A stretch of 64,000 nucleotides of DNA from an uncultured Lachnoclostridium sp. (GTDB lineage: Bacteria > Bacillota > Clostridia > Lachnospirales > Lachnospiraceae). Shown here piece after piece: positions 25,897 to 33,470 of the stretch. The translations under genes were made by a program, and so were the position numbers. Below the pieces are notes generated by a model. It saw only the letters and a program-made list of their open reading frames with translations. It ran no database searches and was not told the DNA's origin. The stretch's first letter is position 1. Each line of letters starts with the position of its first letter. The DNA lies in assembly GCA_946415315.1 (NCBI GenBank), contig CAMKRZ010000012.1, positions 1 through 64,000 of the forward strand. Reading direction: 5' to 3'.

Positions 25897-27114
25897 TTAA
25901 ATTATGCTTTCGTATGCAGAATAATTCGCCTGCTTTCGCAGTTTCTGAACCGTCTCCTCCAGGGCCTGCACAGCGGCGTCGACATCCTCCCTCGTGGTGT
26001 CCCCGGAAAATGTGAACCGCACCGTTCCGTTTTGATACCCCTGCGGAACACCGATCGCCTCGATCACATGCGATACTCTGCCTTCCGCCGAAGTGCACGC
26101 GGAACCGCCCGAACAGGCAATCCCCGCCATATCCATCAACACCAGCACCGAGGCTGCCTCGACACCGGCCAGGGAGACGCTCACATTGCCGGCCAGCCGG
26201 CTTGCGCGGCTTCCGTTCACCCGTGAATCCGGGATTTCCTCAAGTATGCGGTCCATCATGGCATTCCGAAGCGCTGTCATCCGCGCCATATTCTCCCGCA
26301 ACTCCCTGCAGGATATGATGAGCGCGGTCGCCATGCCTACGATGCCGGGGACATTTTCCGTGCCGGCACGAAGGCGCATCTCCTGCGGGCCTCCGTGCAT
26401 CTGCGGCGCGAGTTTCGTGCCCTCCCGAACAAACAGAAAGCCGACTCCCTTCGGACCTCCGAACTTGTGCGCCGACGCGGAGAGCATGGTAACTCCCTCA
26501 TAATCACGAGAGGTGCTGCCGACCGGCAGTTTTCCCGCACCGACCGTACTGCCCATCGCAAACGGCAGATGTCCGACCGCCTGCACAGCGTCCGTGAAAA
26601 ATGTGATCCCGTATCGTTTCGCAACAGCTGCAATCTTCGCGACCGGCTGAACGGTTCCGATCTCATTGTTCGCGAACTGGATCGCGATCAGGATCGTGTC
26701 CGGTCGGATCGCTGCCTCGACCTGTTCTGCCGTGATCAGCCCTTCCCCGTCGACGGAAAGGATCGTCACCTCCGCTCCCTGTCTGCGAAGCCATTCGATG
26801 CAGCCGCTGACCGCATGATGCTCGATGTTCGTGGTGATGATATGCTTTCCCCGCTCACAGTTGGCCTCAAAGAAGCCCTTGATCGCGAGGTTTGCACTCT
26901 CCGTGCCTCCGGAGGTAAATACAATCTCATTCGGCCTGCACCACAGACACGTGGCAATGTCCTCCCGCGCCTTCTGGATCGCCTTTTTCGCCGACAGCCC
27001 GGGCGAGTGCAGGGAGGACGGATTCCCGTACTCTGCCGCCAGATACGGCATCGCGGCCGAAAGCGCCTCCGAGCGCGTCTTCATCGAAGCAGCATTGTCA
27101 AAATAGATTGCCAT
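25897..27114 (-). CDS. Cysteine desulfurase (NifS/IscS family)
   Basis: A 405-residue PLP enzyme with the aminotransferase V fold. It begins MAIYFDNAAS; TSGGTESANLAIKG binds the cofactor phosphate, EHHAVSG holds the stacking His, and SAHKFGGPKG contains the PLP lysine. The mobile loop reads GIACSGGSACTS with the catalytic cysteine. It supplies sulfur for Fe-S clusters or thiolated tRNA. No iscU/nifU or thiI gene is adjacent, so the pathway is open. Start behind AGGAGG; the octamer GGAAAATG coincides with the start codon. Ends in a strong terminator. Confidence 0.93.
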   Translation of the reverse strand: MAIYFDNAASMKTRSEALSAAMPYLAAEYGNPSSLHSPGLSAKKAIQKAREDIATCLWCRPNEIVFTSGGTESANLAIKGFFEANCERGKHIITTNIEHHAVSGCIEWLRRQGAEVTILSVDGEGLITAEQVEAAIRPDTILIAIQFANNEIGTVQPVAKIAAVAKRYGITFFTDAVQAVGHLPFAMGSTVGAGKLPVGSTSRDYEGVTMLSASAHKFGGPKGVGFLFVREGTKLAPQMHGGPQEMRLRAGTENVPGIVGMATALIISCRELRENMARMTALRNAMMDRILEEIPDSRVNGSRASRLAGNVSVSLAGVEAASVLVLMDMAGIACSGGSACTSAEGRVSHVIEAIGVPQGYQNGTVRFTFSGDTTREDVDAAVQALEETVQKLRKQANYSAYESII

Positions 27115-27170
27115 TTTCCTCCTGATCGGACGACACCGCACCGGCATCACCGAATTATCATAATATAGTA

Positions 27171-27863
27171 TCAGTTTTCCGAACTGACCAGCCAGCCAAA
27201 GAAAATGATCAGGTACGGAATGCCGATGATCAGCAGCGTCAACACGACGGCCCCCCATCCCCATTTCAGCAGGAACATGAGCAGAAGCGGGACCAGCGCG
27301 ATGTGAAAGATCATCCCCCGGCGAAATCTCCTCGCCAGTGTCTTCTTTCCGTCCGCCAGAAGTTTCCCATACTCCTCCGGTCCGGAAAGCTTGTTCTTGC
27401 AGTTCATATAGTACACGATCAATCCGATCAGCGCGGCCAGCCAGACACAGACCAGGATCGCCTCGAACACCATATACAATGTCCCCGCGGAGTCACGCTC
27501 ATGAAAGAGCGTGCGCACGATTACCGCAGCGAATGCGGAGCCGACACAGATCAGGATCGCCGCCGTATAACGGTACAGCACCGTATCGACAAGTCTGTGC
27601 ATCTGCGTTTCGGTCCGTTTACTGACCGCCGCAGTTTCCCCCGTATCCGCAGTGTTCCTTCCGCCGCGAAGCAGCTCGTCCACGGTCACATCGAACGTGT
27701 CGGCGATCACCGGCAGAATTGAAAGGTCTGGAAATGTCTCATCCCTCTCCCACCGGCTTACCGCCTTGTCCGAAACGCTGAGACAGTCCGCCAGTTCCTT
27801 CTGTGTCATCCCGTTCGCCTTGCGCAGCGCAGTCAAAAACGTGCCGAATGTTCGCTTGTCCAT
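27171..27863 (-). CDS. Membrane-anchored XRE-family regulator (paralogue A)
   Basis: A 230-residue protein. Residues 1-65 form an XRE helix-turn-helix (LRKANGMTQKELADCLSVSD, KAVSRWERDETFPD, VTVDELLRG). A linker and four membrane helices follow. It closely resembles the next gene upstream over the first 65 residues, indicating tandem duplication. The ATG has GGGGAGG 8 bases upstream; a TTG two codons earlier is too close to it. An operator-like palindrome shared with the paralogue lies 78 bases upstream. Targets unknown; autoregulation is likely. Confidence 0.82.
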   Translation of the reverse strand: MDKRTFGTFLTALRKANGMTQKELADCLSVSDKAVSRWERDETFPDLSILPVIADTFDVTVDELLRGGRNTADTGETAAVSKRTETQMHRLVDTVLYRYTAAILICVGSAFAAVIVRTLFHERDSAGTLYMVFEAILVCVWLAALIGLIVYYMNCKNKLSGPEEYGKLLADGKKTLARRFRRGMIFHIALVPLLLMFLLKWGWGAVVLTLLIIGIPYLIIFFGWLVSSEN

Positions 27864-27893
27864 CTGCAAAACCTCCCCGTTGTTTTTGCCTGC

Positions 27894-27922
27894 ATTCTAC
27901 GGTTCCGAGAGAAAAATGTCTA
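27894..27922 (-). promoter_or_regulatory. Promoter of XRE paralogue A
   Basis: Minus strand TAGACA, 17 bases, TAGAAT, each five of six. The spacer contains CTCTCGGAACCG, a half-copy of the upstream palindrome. The -10 and its surroundings are repeated in front of paralogue B. Confidence 0.6.
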
Positions 27923-27940
27923 TCTCAGTGACCGAAAACC

Positions 27941-27959
27941 ACTCTCAGTTCATGAGAAT
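27941..27959 (-). promoter_or_regulatory. Operator-like palindrome upstream of XRE paralogue A
   Basis: ACTCTCAGTTCATGAGAAT: arms ACTCTCA and TGAGAAT around 5 bases. The same design, in the same context (GACCGAAAA before it) and at nearly the same distance, stands before paralogue B. Confidence 0.6.
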
Positions 27960-27975
27960 TTTTCGAAAAATGCCC

Positions 27976-29367
27976 TTAATTCCCCGTCTTTGGGGTATCC
28001 TCGGCCTCTATGGTCGCTACCTCATCGGGATATCCTGTTTCTGCCGAAGCAGCTTCTCCGGATTCTCTTTGTGCGTTCTTCGGCTGCAACAGGCTCTCTT
28101 CCTCGATCGCCTCACTGAAGCGCGAAGCCCGTATCCTCTCATGCCGCAGAATAAGGTAGTACAGGACCGGGATACCGATCAGTAAAATAACCCAGATCGC
28201 AAACCCGATATTTTCAGCGGTCTCCGTGAACGCCCTGGCCGGAAAGATGTGGTCGGTACCGAAGAACAAAACGGAAGACACCTCCCCATTCCGGAATTCA
28301 AACGTCACGTCTCCTATGCGATATAAATCCCCCTGAAGAAGACCGCCACGCTCATCCCAGACCCATCGTCTGATCTCAGTGCCGTCTTCCGCGTCATAAC
28401 TCCACTCGTAGTATTCAGAAACGACGGGCTTGCCGAAAACGCCGTAGACATTTGCACCCCGAAGCTCCTCGTCTTCCGTAACAGTCTCCATATAGTTGCG
28501 GAAACTTTCCCCGTCGGCAAACCATTTCCCGGGCGCGAAAAACGTTCCGTTGGTCGTCTCCCCGAGCCAAAGTACAGCACCCCACAGAAGCAGAAACAGC
28601 ACCGTGACCGTGATCACACGTTTGCGAAAATTCTTCCGTGCCTGTTCTGCAGTGATCCGATGGCTGAGAAACTCCCTGAATATTTTCCGCAGAAGCGGGA
28701 ATCCGAGCAAAAGCCCCGCAAACGTCGCAAGGAAGAGCAGGAATCCCAGTTCAAAATCGCTTCCGGTAGAATCCGCAAACCCCATGATAAAGATAAGCGA
28801 AACCAGGAAAATGATCGCGATCCAGAAAATTCTGTTGACCCGTTTCTTGCCGGTCTCCTCAAATTCCGTTCCTTCCGGTACAGTCAGCTGGCGCCGGATT
28901 GCCCAGTACCGAAGTACAATGTACAAAAGTGCAGCGATCCAGAGAAGCCACATAATCGTCACGGTCATCGCTTCCATGATCTGTCCCGCAGTGGATTTCA
29001 CGGTAACACCGGCGGATACACACATACAAAGGATAATTCCTCCGATCACCGCCGCGATCGCGATCACCGCTCCCACGATGTACCGATAGACAAGATTGTC
29101 GACAAGATATCGCAGCTGCCTGTCCGACTTTTCGGAGGACTTCGGTGTCTCCGCAGTTATGCGTTCCCCGCGCAGCAGCTCATCGGAGGTCACCCCGAAG
29201 ATATCTGCAATGACCGGGATCAGTGTGAGGTCCGGACAGTTTTCGTCTCTCTCCCACCGGCTTACCGCCTTGTCGGATACGTTGAGACGGTCTGCCAGAT
29301 CCTTCTGCGTCATACCGTTCGCCTTGCGCAATGCAGCCAAAAATGAACCAAGTGTTTTTTTCTCCAT
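27976..29367 (-). CDS. Membrane-anchored XRE-family regulator with extracytoplasmic domain (paralogue B)
   Basis: A 463-residue protein with an XRE helix-turn-helix at residues 1-65 (LRKANGMTQKDLADRLNVSD, RWERDENCPDLTLIPVIADI) nearly matching paralogue A. Five membrane helices follow between about 90 and 285, then a domain of about 100 residues outside (around 290-390) containing EYYEWSYDAEDGTEIRRW, one more helix, and a charged tail. The outer domain, absent in paralogue A, could sense a signal. Start ATG with GGGGAGG upstream. Confidence 0.82.
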   Translation of the reverse strand: MEKKTLGSFLAALRKANGMTQKDLADRLNVSDKAVSRWERDENCPDLTLIPVIADIFGVTSDELLRGERITAETPKSSEKSDRQLRYLVDNLVYRYIVGAVIAIAAVIGGIILCMCVSAGVTVKSTAGQIMEAMTVTIMWLLWIAALLYIVLRYWAIRRQLTVPEGTEFEETGKKRVNRIFWIAIIFLVSLIFIMGFADSTGSDFELGFLLFLATFAGLLLGFPLLRKIFREFLSHRITAEQARKNFRKRVITVTVLFLLLWGAVLWLGETTNGTFFAPGKWFADGESFRNYMETVTEDEELRGANVYGVFGKPVVSEYYEWSYDAEDGTEIRRWVWDERGGLLQGDLYRIGDVTFEFRNGEVSSVLFFGTDHIFPARAFTETAENIGFAIWVILLIGIPVLYYLILRHERIRASRFSEAIEEESLLQPKNAQRESGEAASAETGYPDEVATIEAEDTPKTGN

Positions 29368-29399
29368 GTATTCAAAACCTCCCCGTTTGTTTTGACTGC

Positions 29400-29428
29400 A
29401 TTCTACGGTTGCGAGAGTGAGAAAACCA
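29400..29428 (-). promoter_or_regulatory. Promoter of XRE paralogue B
   Basis: The -10 TAGAAT (29400-29405) sits in sequence nearly identical to that before paralogue A. At 17 bases the -35 is only TGGTTT, so activity may depend on a factor. ACTCTCG occurs in the spacer. Confidence 0.45.
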
Positions 29429-29446
29429 CCCCGCAGACCGAAAATT

Positions 29447-29465
29447 ACTCTCGCCGGGCGAGAAT
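29447..29465 (-). promoter_or_regulatory. Operator-like palindrome upstream of XRE paralogue B
   Basis: ACTCTCGCCGGGCGAGAAT: arms ACTCTCG and CGAGAAT around 5 bases, 80 bases upstream of the start codon. Compare the site before paralogue A. Confidence 0.6.
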
Positions 29466-29505
29466 CTGCGCTGTTCTGACGCTTATACCCGGTATTTTAC
29501 AACAT

Positions 29506-29522
29506 TTTACGCGTTGCGTAAA
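29506..29522. other. Isolated 17-bp palindrome
   Basis: TTTACGC-GTT-GCGTAAA, a perfect 7-base dyad, in the gap between the decarboxylase operon and XRE paralogue B. GCGGGC-TGC-GCCCGC follows at 29560-29574. The first could bind a dimeric protein; no target is evident. Confidence 0.3.
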
Positions 29523-29580
29523 GGACAATGAGTCACTCTTGGAAGCAACCTCGCACATCGCGGGCTGCGCCCGCACGTAA

Positions 29581-29610
29581 AGGCCGCCCGGCAGATTTCT
29601 GTCGGGCGGC
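29581..29610 (-). terminator. Terminator of the decarboxylase operon
   Basis: GGCCGCCCGGCAGA pairs with TGTCGGGCGGCC, a GC-rich stem with a tiny loop. The minus-strand tail is TTTACG. It lies about 25 bases past the stop of the alpha subunit gene. Confidence 0.75.
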
Positions 29611-29633
29611 CCGCTGGATCTGTTTACTTGTGA

Positions 29634-31046
29634 TTATACCGGGTAGGACTTCGTAGCAGCATCGGCCTTGGTTACATCCACGCCGGTCTGCTGAGCCTGA
29701 CGGTATTTGAAGAACTCGGTTGCAACCTGCGGGAACAGAGCGTAGGACAGAACGTCCTCCTCCTGCTGAACCCACTGCTTGCACTCTTCCCTGTACTTCG
29801 GAAGCTGCGGTTCAATGAGGTCTGCCGGACGGCAGGTGATCGGCTTCACATCACCGATGCACTTCTTCTGAACCTCGGGATTGAACGGCTTGATGGTCTG
29901 GCCGAACTCGCCGGAGAGGATCTTCTTCGACTCCTTCGTCACCAGCTTGTAGCGCTCGCCCTGAAGGACATTAAGCACGGCCTGCGTACCGACGATCTGG
30001 GACGACGGCGTAACCAACGGCGGCTCACCGAAGTCCTTACGGACTCTCGGAACTTCCTCAAGCACTGCCTCAAACTTATCCTCGGCTCCTGCTTCCTTAA
30101 GCTGGGACACAAGGTTCGAAAGCATACCGCCGGGAACCTGATACATCAATGTCTTAATGTTAACGCCGAGAACCTTCGGATTCAGGAGACCGCTCTTCAG
30201 GCACTCCTCACGGTAAGGACGGAAGTACTCCGCGATCTCCGCAAGAAGATTCTGGTCAAGGCCGGAGTCATACGGAGTTCCGCGGAACGTCTCGACCATA
30301 ACCTCGGTAGCAGGCTGGCTGGTACCGAGAGCGAGAGGCGACATAGCGCAGTCGATGATATCGCAGCCTGCCTCAACAGCCTTGAGATACGTCATCGAAG
30401 CAACACCCGAGGTGTAATGCGTGTGAAGCTGGATCGGAAGTGAGCTTCCGTTCTTCAGAGCGGTAACAAGCTCTGCTGCCTTGTACGGTACGAGCAGACC
30501 CGCCATATCCTTGATACAGATGGAGTCAGCACCCATCTCCTCAATCTGCTTTGCGGTCTTCTCCCAGTACTCAAGCGTGTAAGCATCGCCGAGGGTGTAG
30601 GAAAGCGCGATCTGCGCATGTCCACCCTCTTTCTTCGTTGCCCGCACAGCGGTCTCCAGGTTACGGAGATCGTTCAGGCAGTCGAAGATACGGATGATGT
30701 CGATACCGTTTGCGATCGACTTCTGTACGAAATACTCAACTACGTCATCTGCGTAGTGGTTGTAACCGAGGATGTTCTGTCCGCGGAACAGCATCTGCAG
30801 TTTAGAGTTCTTGAATCCTGCACGAAGCTTGCGGAGACGATCCCACGGGTCCTCCTTCAGGAAGCGCAGGCAGGAGTCAAATGTGGCGCCGCCCCAACAC
30901 TCCACGGAATGATAGCCTACCTGGTCCATCTTCTCCACGATCGGGAGCATCAGTTCCGTAGGCATTCTTGTTGCAATCAGAGACTGATGCGCGTCGCGCA
31001 GGATGGTCTCTGTGATCTTAACCGGTTTTTTCACCTGATCTGCCAT
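29634..31046 (-). CDS. oadA: Oxaloacetate decarboxylase alpha-type carboxyltransferase
   Basis: A 470-residue TIM-barrel carboxyltransferase of the OadA/pyruvate carboxylase B type. It begins with ITETILRDAHQSLIATRM (the RDAHQSL motif holds metal and substrate ligands) and has HTHYTSGVASMTYLKA with the metal histidines and AGCDIIDCAMSPLALGTSQP. It lacks the C-terminal biotinyl domain of classical OadA; biotin is on a separate protein in the same operon. The reaction expected is transfer of the carboxyl group of oxaloacetate (or a related 2-oxoacid) to biotin. Start behind AAGGAG. Last gene of the operon. Confidence 0.9.
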   Translation of the reverse strand: MADQVKKPVKITETILRDAHQSLIATRMPTELMLPIVEKMDQVGYHSVECWGGATFDSCLRFLKEDPWDRLRKLRAGFKNSKLQMLFRGQNILGYNHYADDVVEYFVQKSIANGIDIIRIFDCLNDLRNLETAVRATKKEGGHAQIALSYTLGDAYTLEYWEKTAKQIEEMGADSICIKDMAGLLVPYKAAELVTALKNGSSLPIQLHTHYTSGVASMTYLKAVEAGCDIIDCAMSPLALGTSQPATEVMVETFRGTPYDSGLDQNLLAEIAEYFRPYREECLKSGLLNPKVLGVNIKTLMYQVPGGMLSNLVSQLKEAGAEDKFEAVLEEVPRVRKDFGEPPLVTPSSQIVGTQAVLNVLQGERYKLVTKESKKILSGEFGQTIKPFNPEVQKKCIGDVKPITCRPADLIEPQLPKYREECKQWVQQEEDVLSYALFPQVATEFFKYRQAQQTGVDVTKADAATKSYPV

Positions 31047-31155
31047 TGATTTCTCCTTTTCGCATCCGCCGGGGATGCGTAATTATTCTTTCAGGGCTCC
31101 GAACGGAGACTCAGTCTCTTCGGAAAATGCCCGATGATCATACGCAACCCTCAGC

Positions 31156-32670
31156 TTACACACTGAAAATCGCCATAAACACGCCGGCCGCTACTGCGGT
31201 GCCGATAACACCGGCAACGTTCGGACCCATCGCATGCATCAAGAGGAAGTTGGAAGGATCCTCCTGCGCACCGACCTTCTGCGAAACGCGCGCCGCCATA
31301 GGCACGGCGGAAACGCCTGCGGAACCGATCAACGGATTGATCTTCCCGTGCGTAACCTTGCACATTAATTTGCCGAACATTACACCGCCTGCGGTACCGA
31401 ATGCAAACGCAATCAGACCGAGCGCAACAATCTTGATCGTATCGAACTTCAGGAACGCCTCTGCGCTCGTCGTCGCACCTACGGAAGTACCGAGAACGAT
31501 AACGACGATGTACATCATAGCGTTCGAAGCCGTCTCCTGCAGCTGGCGAACCACACCGGACTCGCGGAAGAGATTGCCGAGCATCAGGCAGCCGATCAAC
31601 GGAGCCGTATCCGGCAGAAGTGCAACTACAACGATCGTTACGATGATCGGGAACAGGATCTTCTCCAGTTTTGAAACCGGACGGAGCTGCTCCATCTTAA
31701 TCTGACGCTCTTTCTTCGTTGTAAGGAGTTTCATGATCGGGGGCTGAATGATCGGCACAAGCGACATGTAGGAGTACGCTGCCACCGCAATCGGTCCCAT
31801 ATACGCTGTCTGGCCCAACTTGCCGGCCAGGAAAATGGATGTCGGGCCGTCCGCACCTCCGATGATGGAGATTGCAGCAGCCGCCTTGTCATTGAAGCCC
31901 ATGGCAATCGCCATCAGGTATGCGGCAAAAATACCGAGCTGCGCGGATGCTCCCAGAAGGAAGCTCTTCGGATTGGCAATCAACGGACCGAAGTCGGTCA
32001 TCGCGCCGACGCCCATGAAGATCAGGCACGGCAGGATCGCCCACTCATCCAGCAGGAAGAAATAATGCAGAAGGCCGCCCGCCTGCTTGGTGTCCTCCAT
32101 TTTGGCGCTGCCCGCACAGACATACCCGGAACGCTCTCCCTGCTCTATCTGATACTCCAGGAGAATCTTTCCGTCTTTATCGAAGTAATAAACCTTGCTG
32201 TAGCCAAGGCGAAGCTTATCCTCATCCGTTTTATTGGAATTGAATTGTTCAAGGAGTGCTGCCGTCGGCTCTCCCGTCTCCTCTAACGCCTGTTTCAGAC
32301 TGCTTGCTTTCTCATTGCCGTCTTTGACCGCAGCATCCAGATCCTGGAAACTGATGACATATCTGGTTATGTCATCCTTATCCACATTGAAGAACTCTAC
32401 CTCTTCTTCCTTAACACAGGCAATCTTGTCACCGGCCTTATCGTAAAATGTGTACACATGATCGATGGGCGCCGCCATGATCGAGGGGTACATATTTACA
32501 AGGAGCATACCGAAGGAAATCGGTACCAAAAGGAGAGGCTCATAATCTTTGGCAATTGCCAAATACATGAAAACCAAAGCGACACCGATCATCAGCAGAT
32601 TGCCCCAGGTGAGGGACGCAAACGCCGTGGACTTCGCCAGGTTTCCCAATGTATCTACTACGTATTGCAT
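31156..32670 (-). CDS. oadB: Na+-translocating decarboxylase beta subunit with a ~130-residue insert
   Basis: A 504-residue membrane protein; usual OadB/MmdB/GcdB proteins have about 370-430. The start (LTWGNLLMIGVALVFMYLA, KDYEPLLLVPISFGMLLVN) and the rest (PCLIFMGVGAMTDFGPLIAN, IIGGADGPTSIFLA, LIGSAGVSAVPMAARVSQ, NFLLMHAMGPNVAG) match the family. This subunit decarboxylates carboxybiotin and drives Na+ out. The unusual part is residues about 66-195, a hydrophilic charged domain between the first two membrane blocks, containing YTFYDKAGDKIACVKEEEVE and YYFDKDGKILLEYQIE. Start behind GGGAGG. Confidence 0.9.
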   Translation of the reverse strand: MQYVVDTLGNLAKSTAFASLTWGNLLMIGVALVFMYLAIAKDYEPLLLVPISFGMLLVNMYPSIMAAPIDHVYTFYDKAGDKIACVKEEEVEFFNVDKDDITRYVISFQDLDAAVKDGNEKASSLKQALEETGEPTAALLEQFNSNKTDEDKLRLGYSKVYYFDKDGKILLEYQIEQGERSGYVCAGSAKMEDTKQAGGLLHYFFLLDEWAILPCLIFMGVGAMTDFGPLIANPKSFLLGASAQLGIFAAYLMAIAMGFNDKAAAAISIIGGADGPTSIFLAGKLGQTAYMGPIAVAAYSYMSLVPIIQPPIMKLLTTKKERQIKMEQLRPVSKLEKILFPIIVTIVVVALLPDTAPLIGCLMLGNLFRESGVVRQLQETASNAMMYIVVIVLGTSVGATTSAEAFLKFDTIKIVALGLIAFAFGTAGGVMFGKLMCKVTHGKINPLIGSAGVSAVPMAARVSQKVGAQEDPSNFLLMHAMGPNVAGVIGTAVAAGVFMAIFSV

Positions 32671-32709
32671 ATACGATAACCTCCCAGTAAATTTCGTAAC
32701 AATCGCAAA

Positions 32710-33075
32710 TTAATTCATTGTTGCAAGAACTTCACCGGGCTCTACGCTCTGTCCGACGGACACATTAACGCTCGCAATGGTACCGTCCTGAGGAGCAACA
32801 ATATCATTTTCCATCTTCATGGCCTCGAGAACCAGAATGACATCACCCTTCTTAACGGATGCGCCTGTATTGGCAACTACCTTAAGAATCTTGCCGATCA
32901 TGGGAGCTGCGATCGTCACGCTGCCTGCTGCGGCGGGTGCTGCTGCCTTCTTCGGAGCTGCAGCCTTAGGAGCCGCAGCCTTGGGAGCTGCCGCAACCGG
33001 TGCGCTCTCAGCGCCGCTCTCTTCTACACTGACTTCATAAACATTGCCGTTAACCGTAATGGTATAGTTTTTCAT
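32710..33075 (-). CDS. Biotin carboxyl carrier protein of the decarboxylase
   Basis: A 121-residue biotinyl protein. Residues 24-50 are an Ala/Pro/Lys linker (repeated APKAA units). The biotinyl domain follows with the acceptor lysine 87 in EAMKMEN, then the usual SVGQSVEPGEVL. It shuttles carboxyl groups between the carboxyltransferases and the beta subunit. Start at MKNYTITVNG behind CAGGAGG; upstream in-frame residues belong to the end of the gamma gene region. Confidence 0.93.
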   Translation of the reverse strand: MKNYTITVNGNVYEVSVEESGAESAPVAAAPKAAAPKAAAPKKAAAPAAAGSVTIAAPMIGKILKVVANTGASVKKGDVILVLEAMKMENDIVAPQDGTIASVNVSVGQSVEPGEVLATMN

Positions 33076-33089
33076 GTTATCCTCCTGAT

Positions 33090-33455
33090 TCAGGCATTTT
33101 GCCATTTAGATTTATTGATTTTGCGAATGGAGCGAACCACCAGACCGTCGACCGGAACGTCATTGCCCATCGCCTTTTCGTACTCATAGATTGCTGCTGT
33201 GATAACCGCTACAAGCTCCGTATCATCCGCATCGTCAGTCTCATTTGTCTCTGCTGCACCTGTGATCACCGGCTCATTGACAGCGTTTCCCTTGCGGAAC
33301 AGTCCCTTAACCCAGTTGATCAACTTATCGATATGCTTCAGAAGACTGATGATGAAGGAGATCAGCAGAAGCATAAGGAACACGATGGTAATTCCCATCA
33401 CAGTGTTCGCCAGAGCTTTGCCGATATCAACTTCCGCGAAAAGTAATCCGTTCAT
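33090..33455 (-). CDS. Na+-translocating decarboxylase gamma subunit (OadG-like)
   Basis: A 121-residue protein with one membrane helix (residues 18-40, VMGITIVFLMLLLISFIISL), a charged linker and a C-terminal segment VAVITAAIYEYEKAMG that is typical of OadG/MmdD. The gamma subunit assembles alpha with beta. Start behind AAGGAGG. It lies between the carboxyltransferase and carrier genes with gaps of about 15 bases. Confidence 0.9.
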   Translation of the reverse strand: MNGLLFAEVDIGKALANTVMGITIVFLMLLLISFIISLLKHIDKLINWVKGLFRKGNAVNEPVITGAAETNETDDADDTELVAVITAAIYEYEKAMGNDVPVDGLVVRSIRKINKSKWQNA

Positions 33456-33470
33456 AGGTTCCTCCTTCGC

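Noticed and set aside
27115-27170. Independent promoter for the cysteine desulfurase
   Set aside because: TATTAT and TATGAT occur in the 56-base gap but no acceptable -35 is at the right distance; co-transcription with the XRE gene is equally possible.
29392-29580. Possible 62-residue plus-strand gene
   Set aside because: It overlaps the promoter and operator of XRE gene B; no Shine-Dalgarno and no conserved look.
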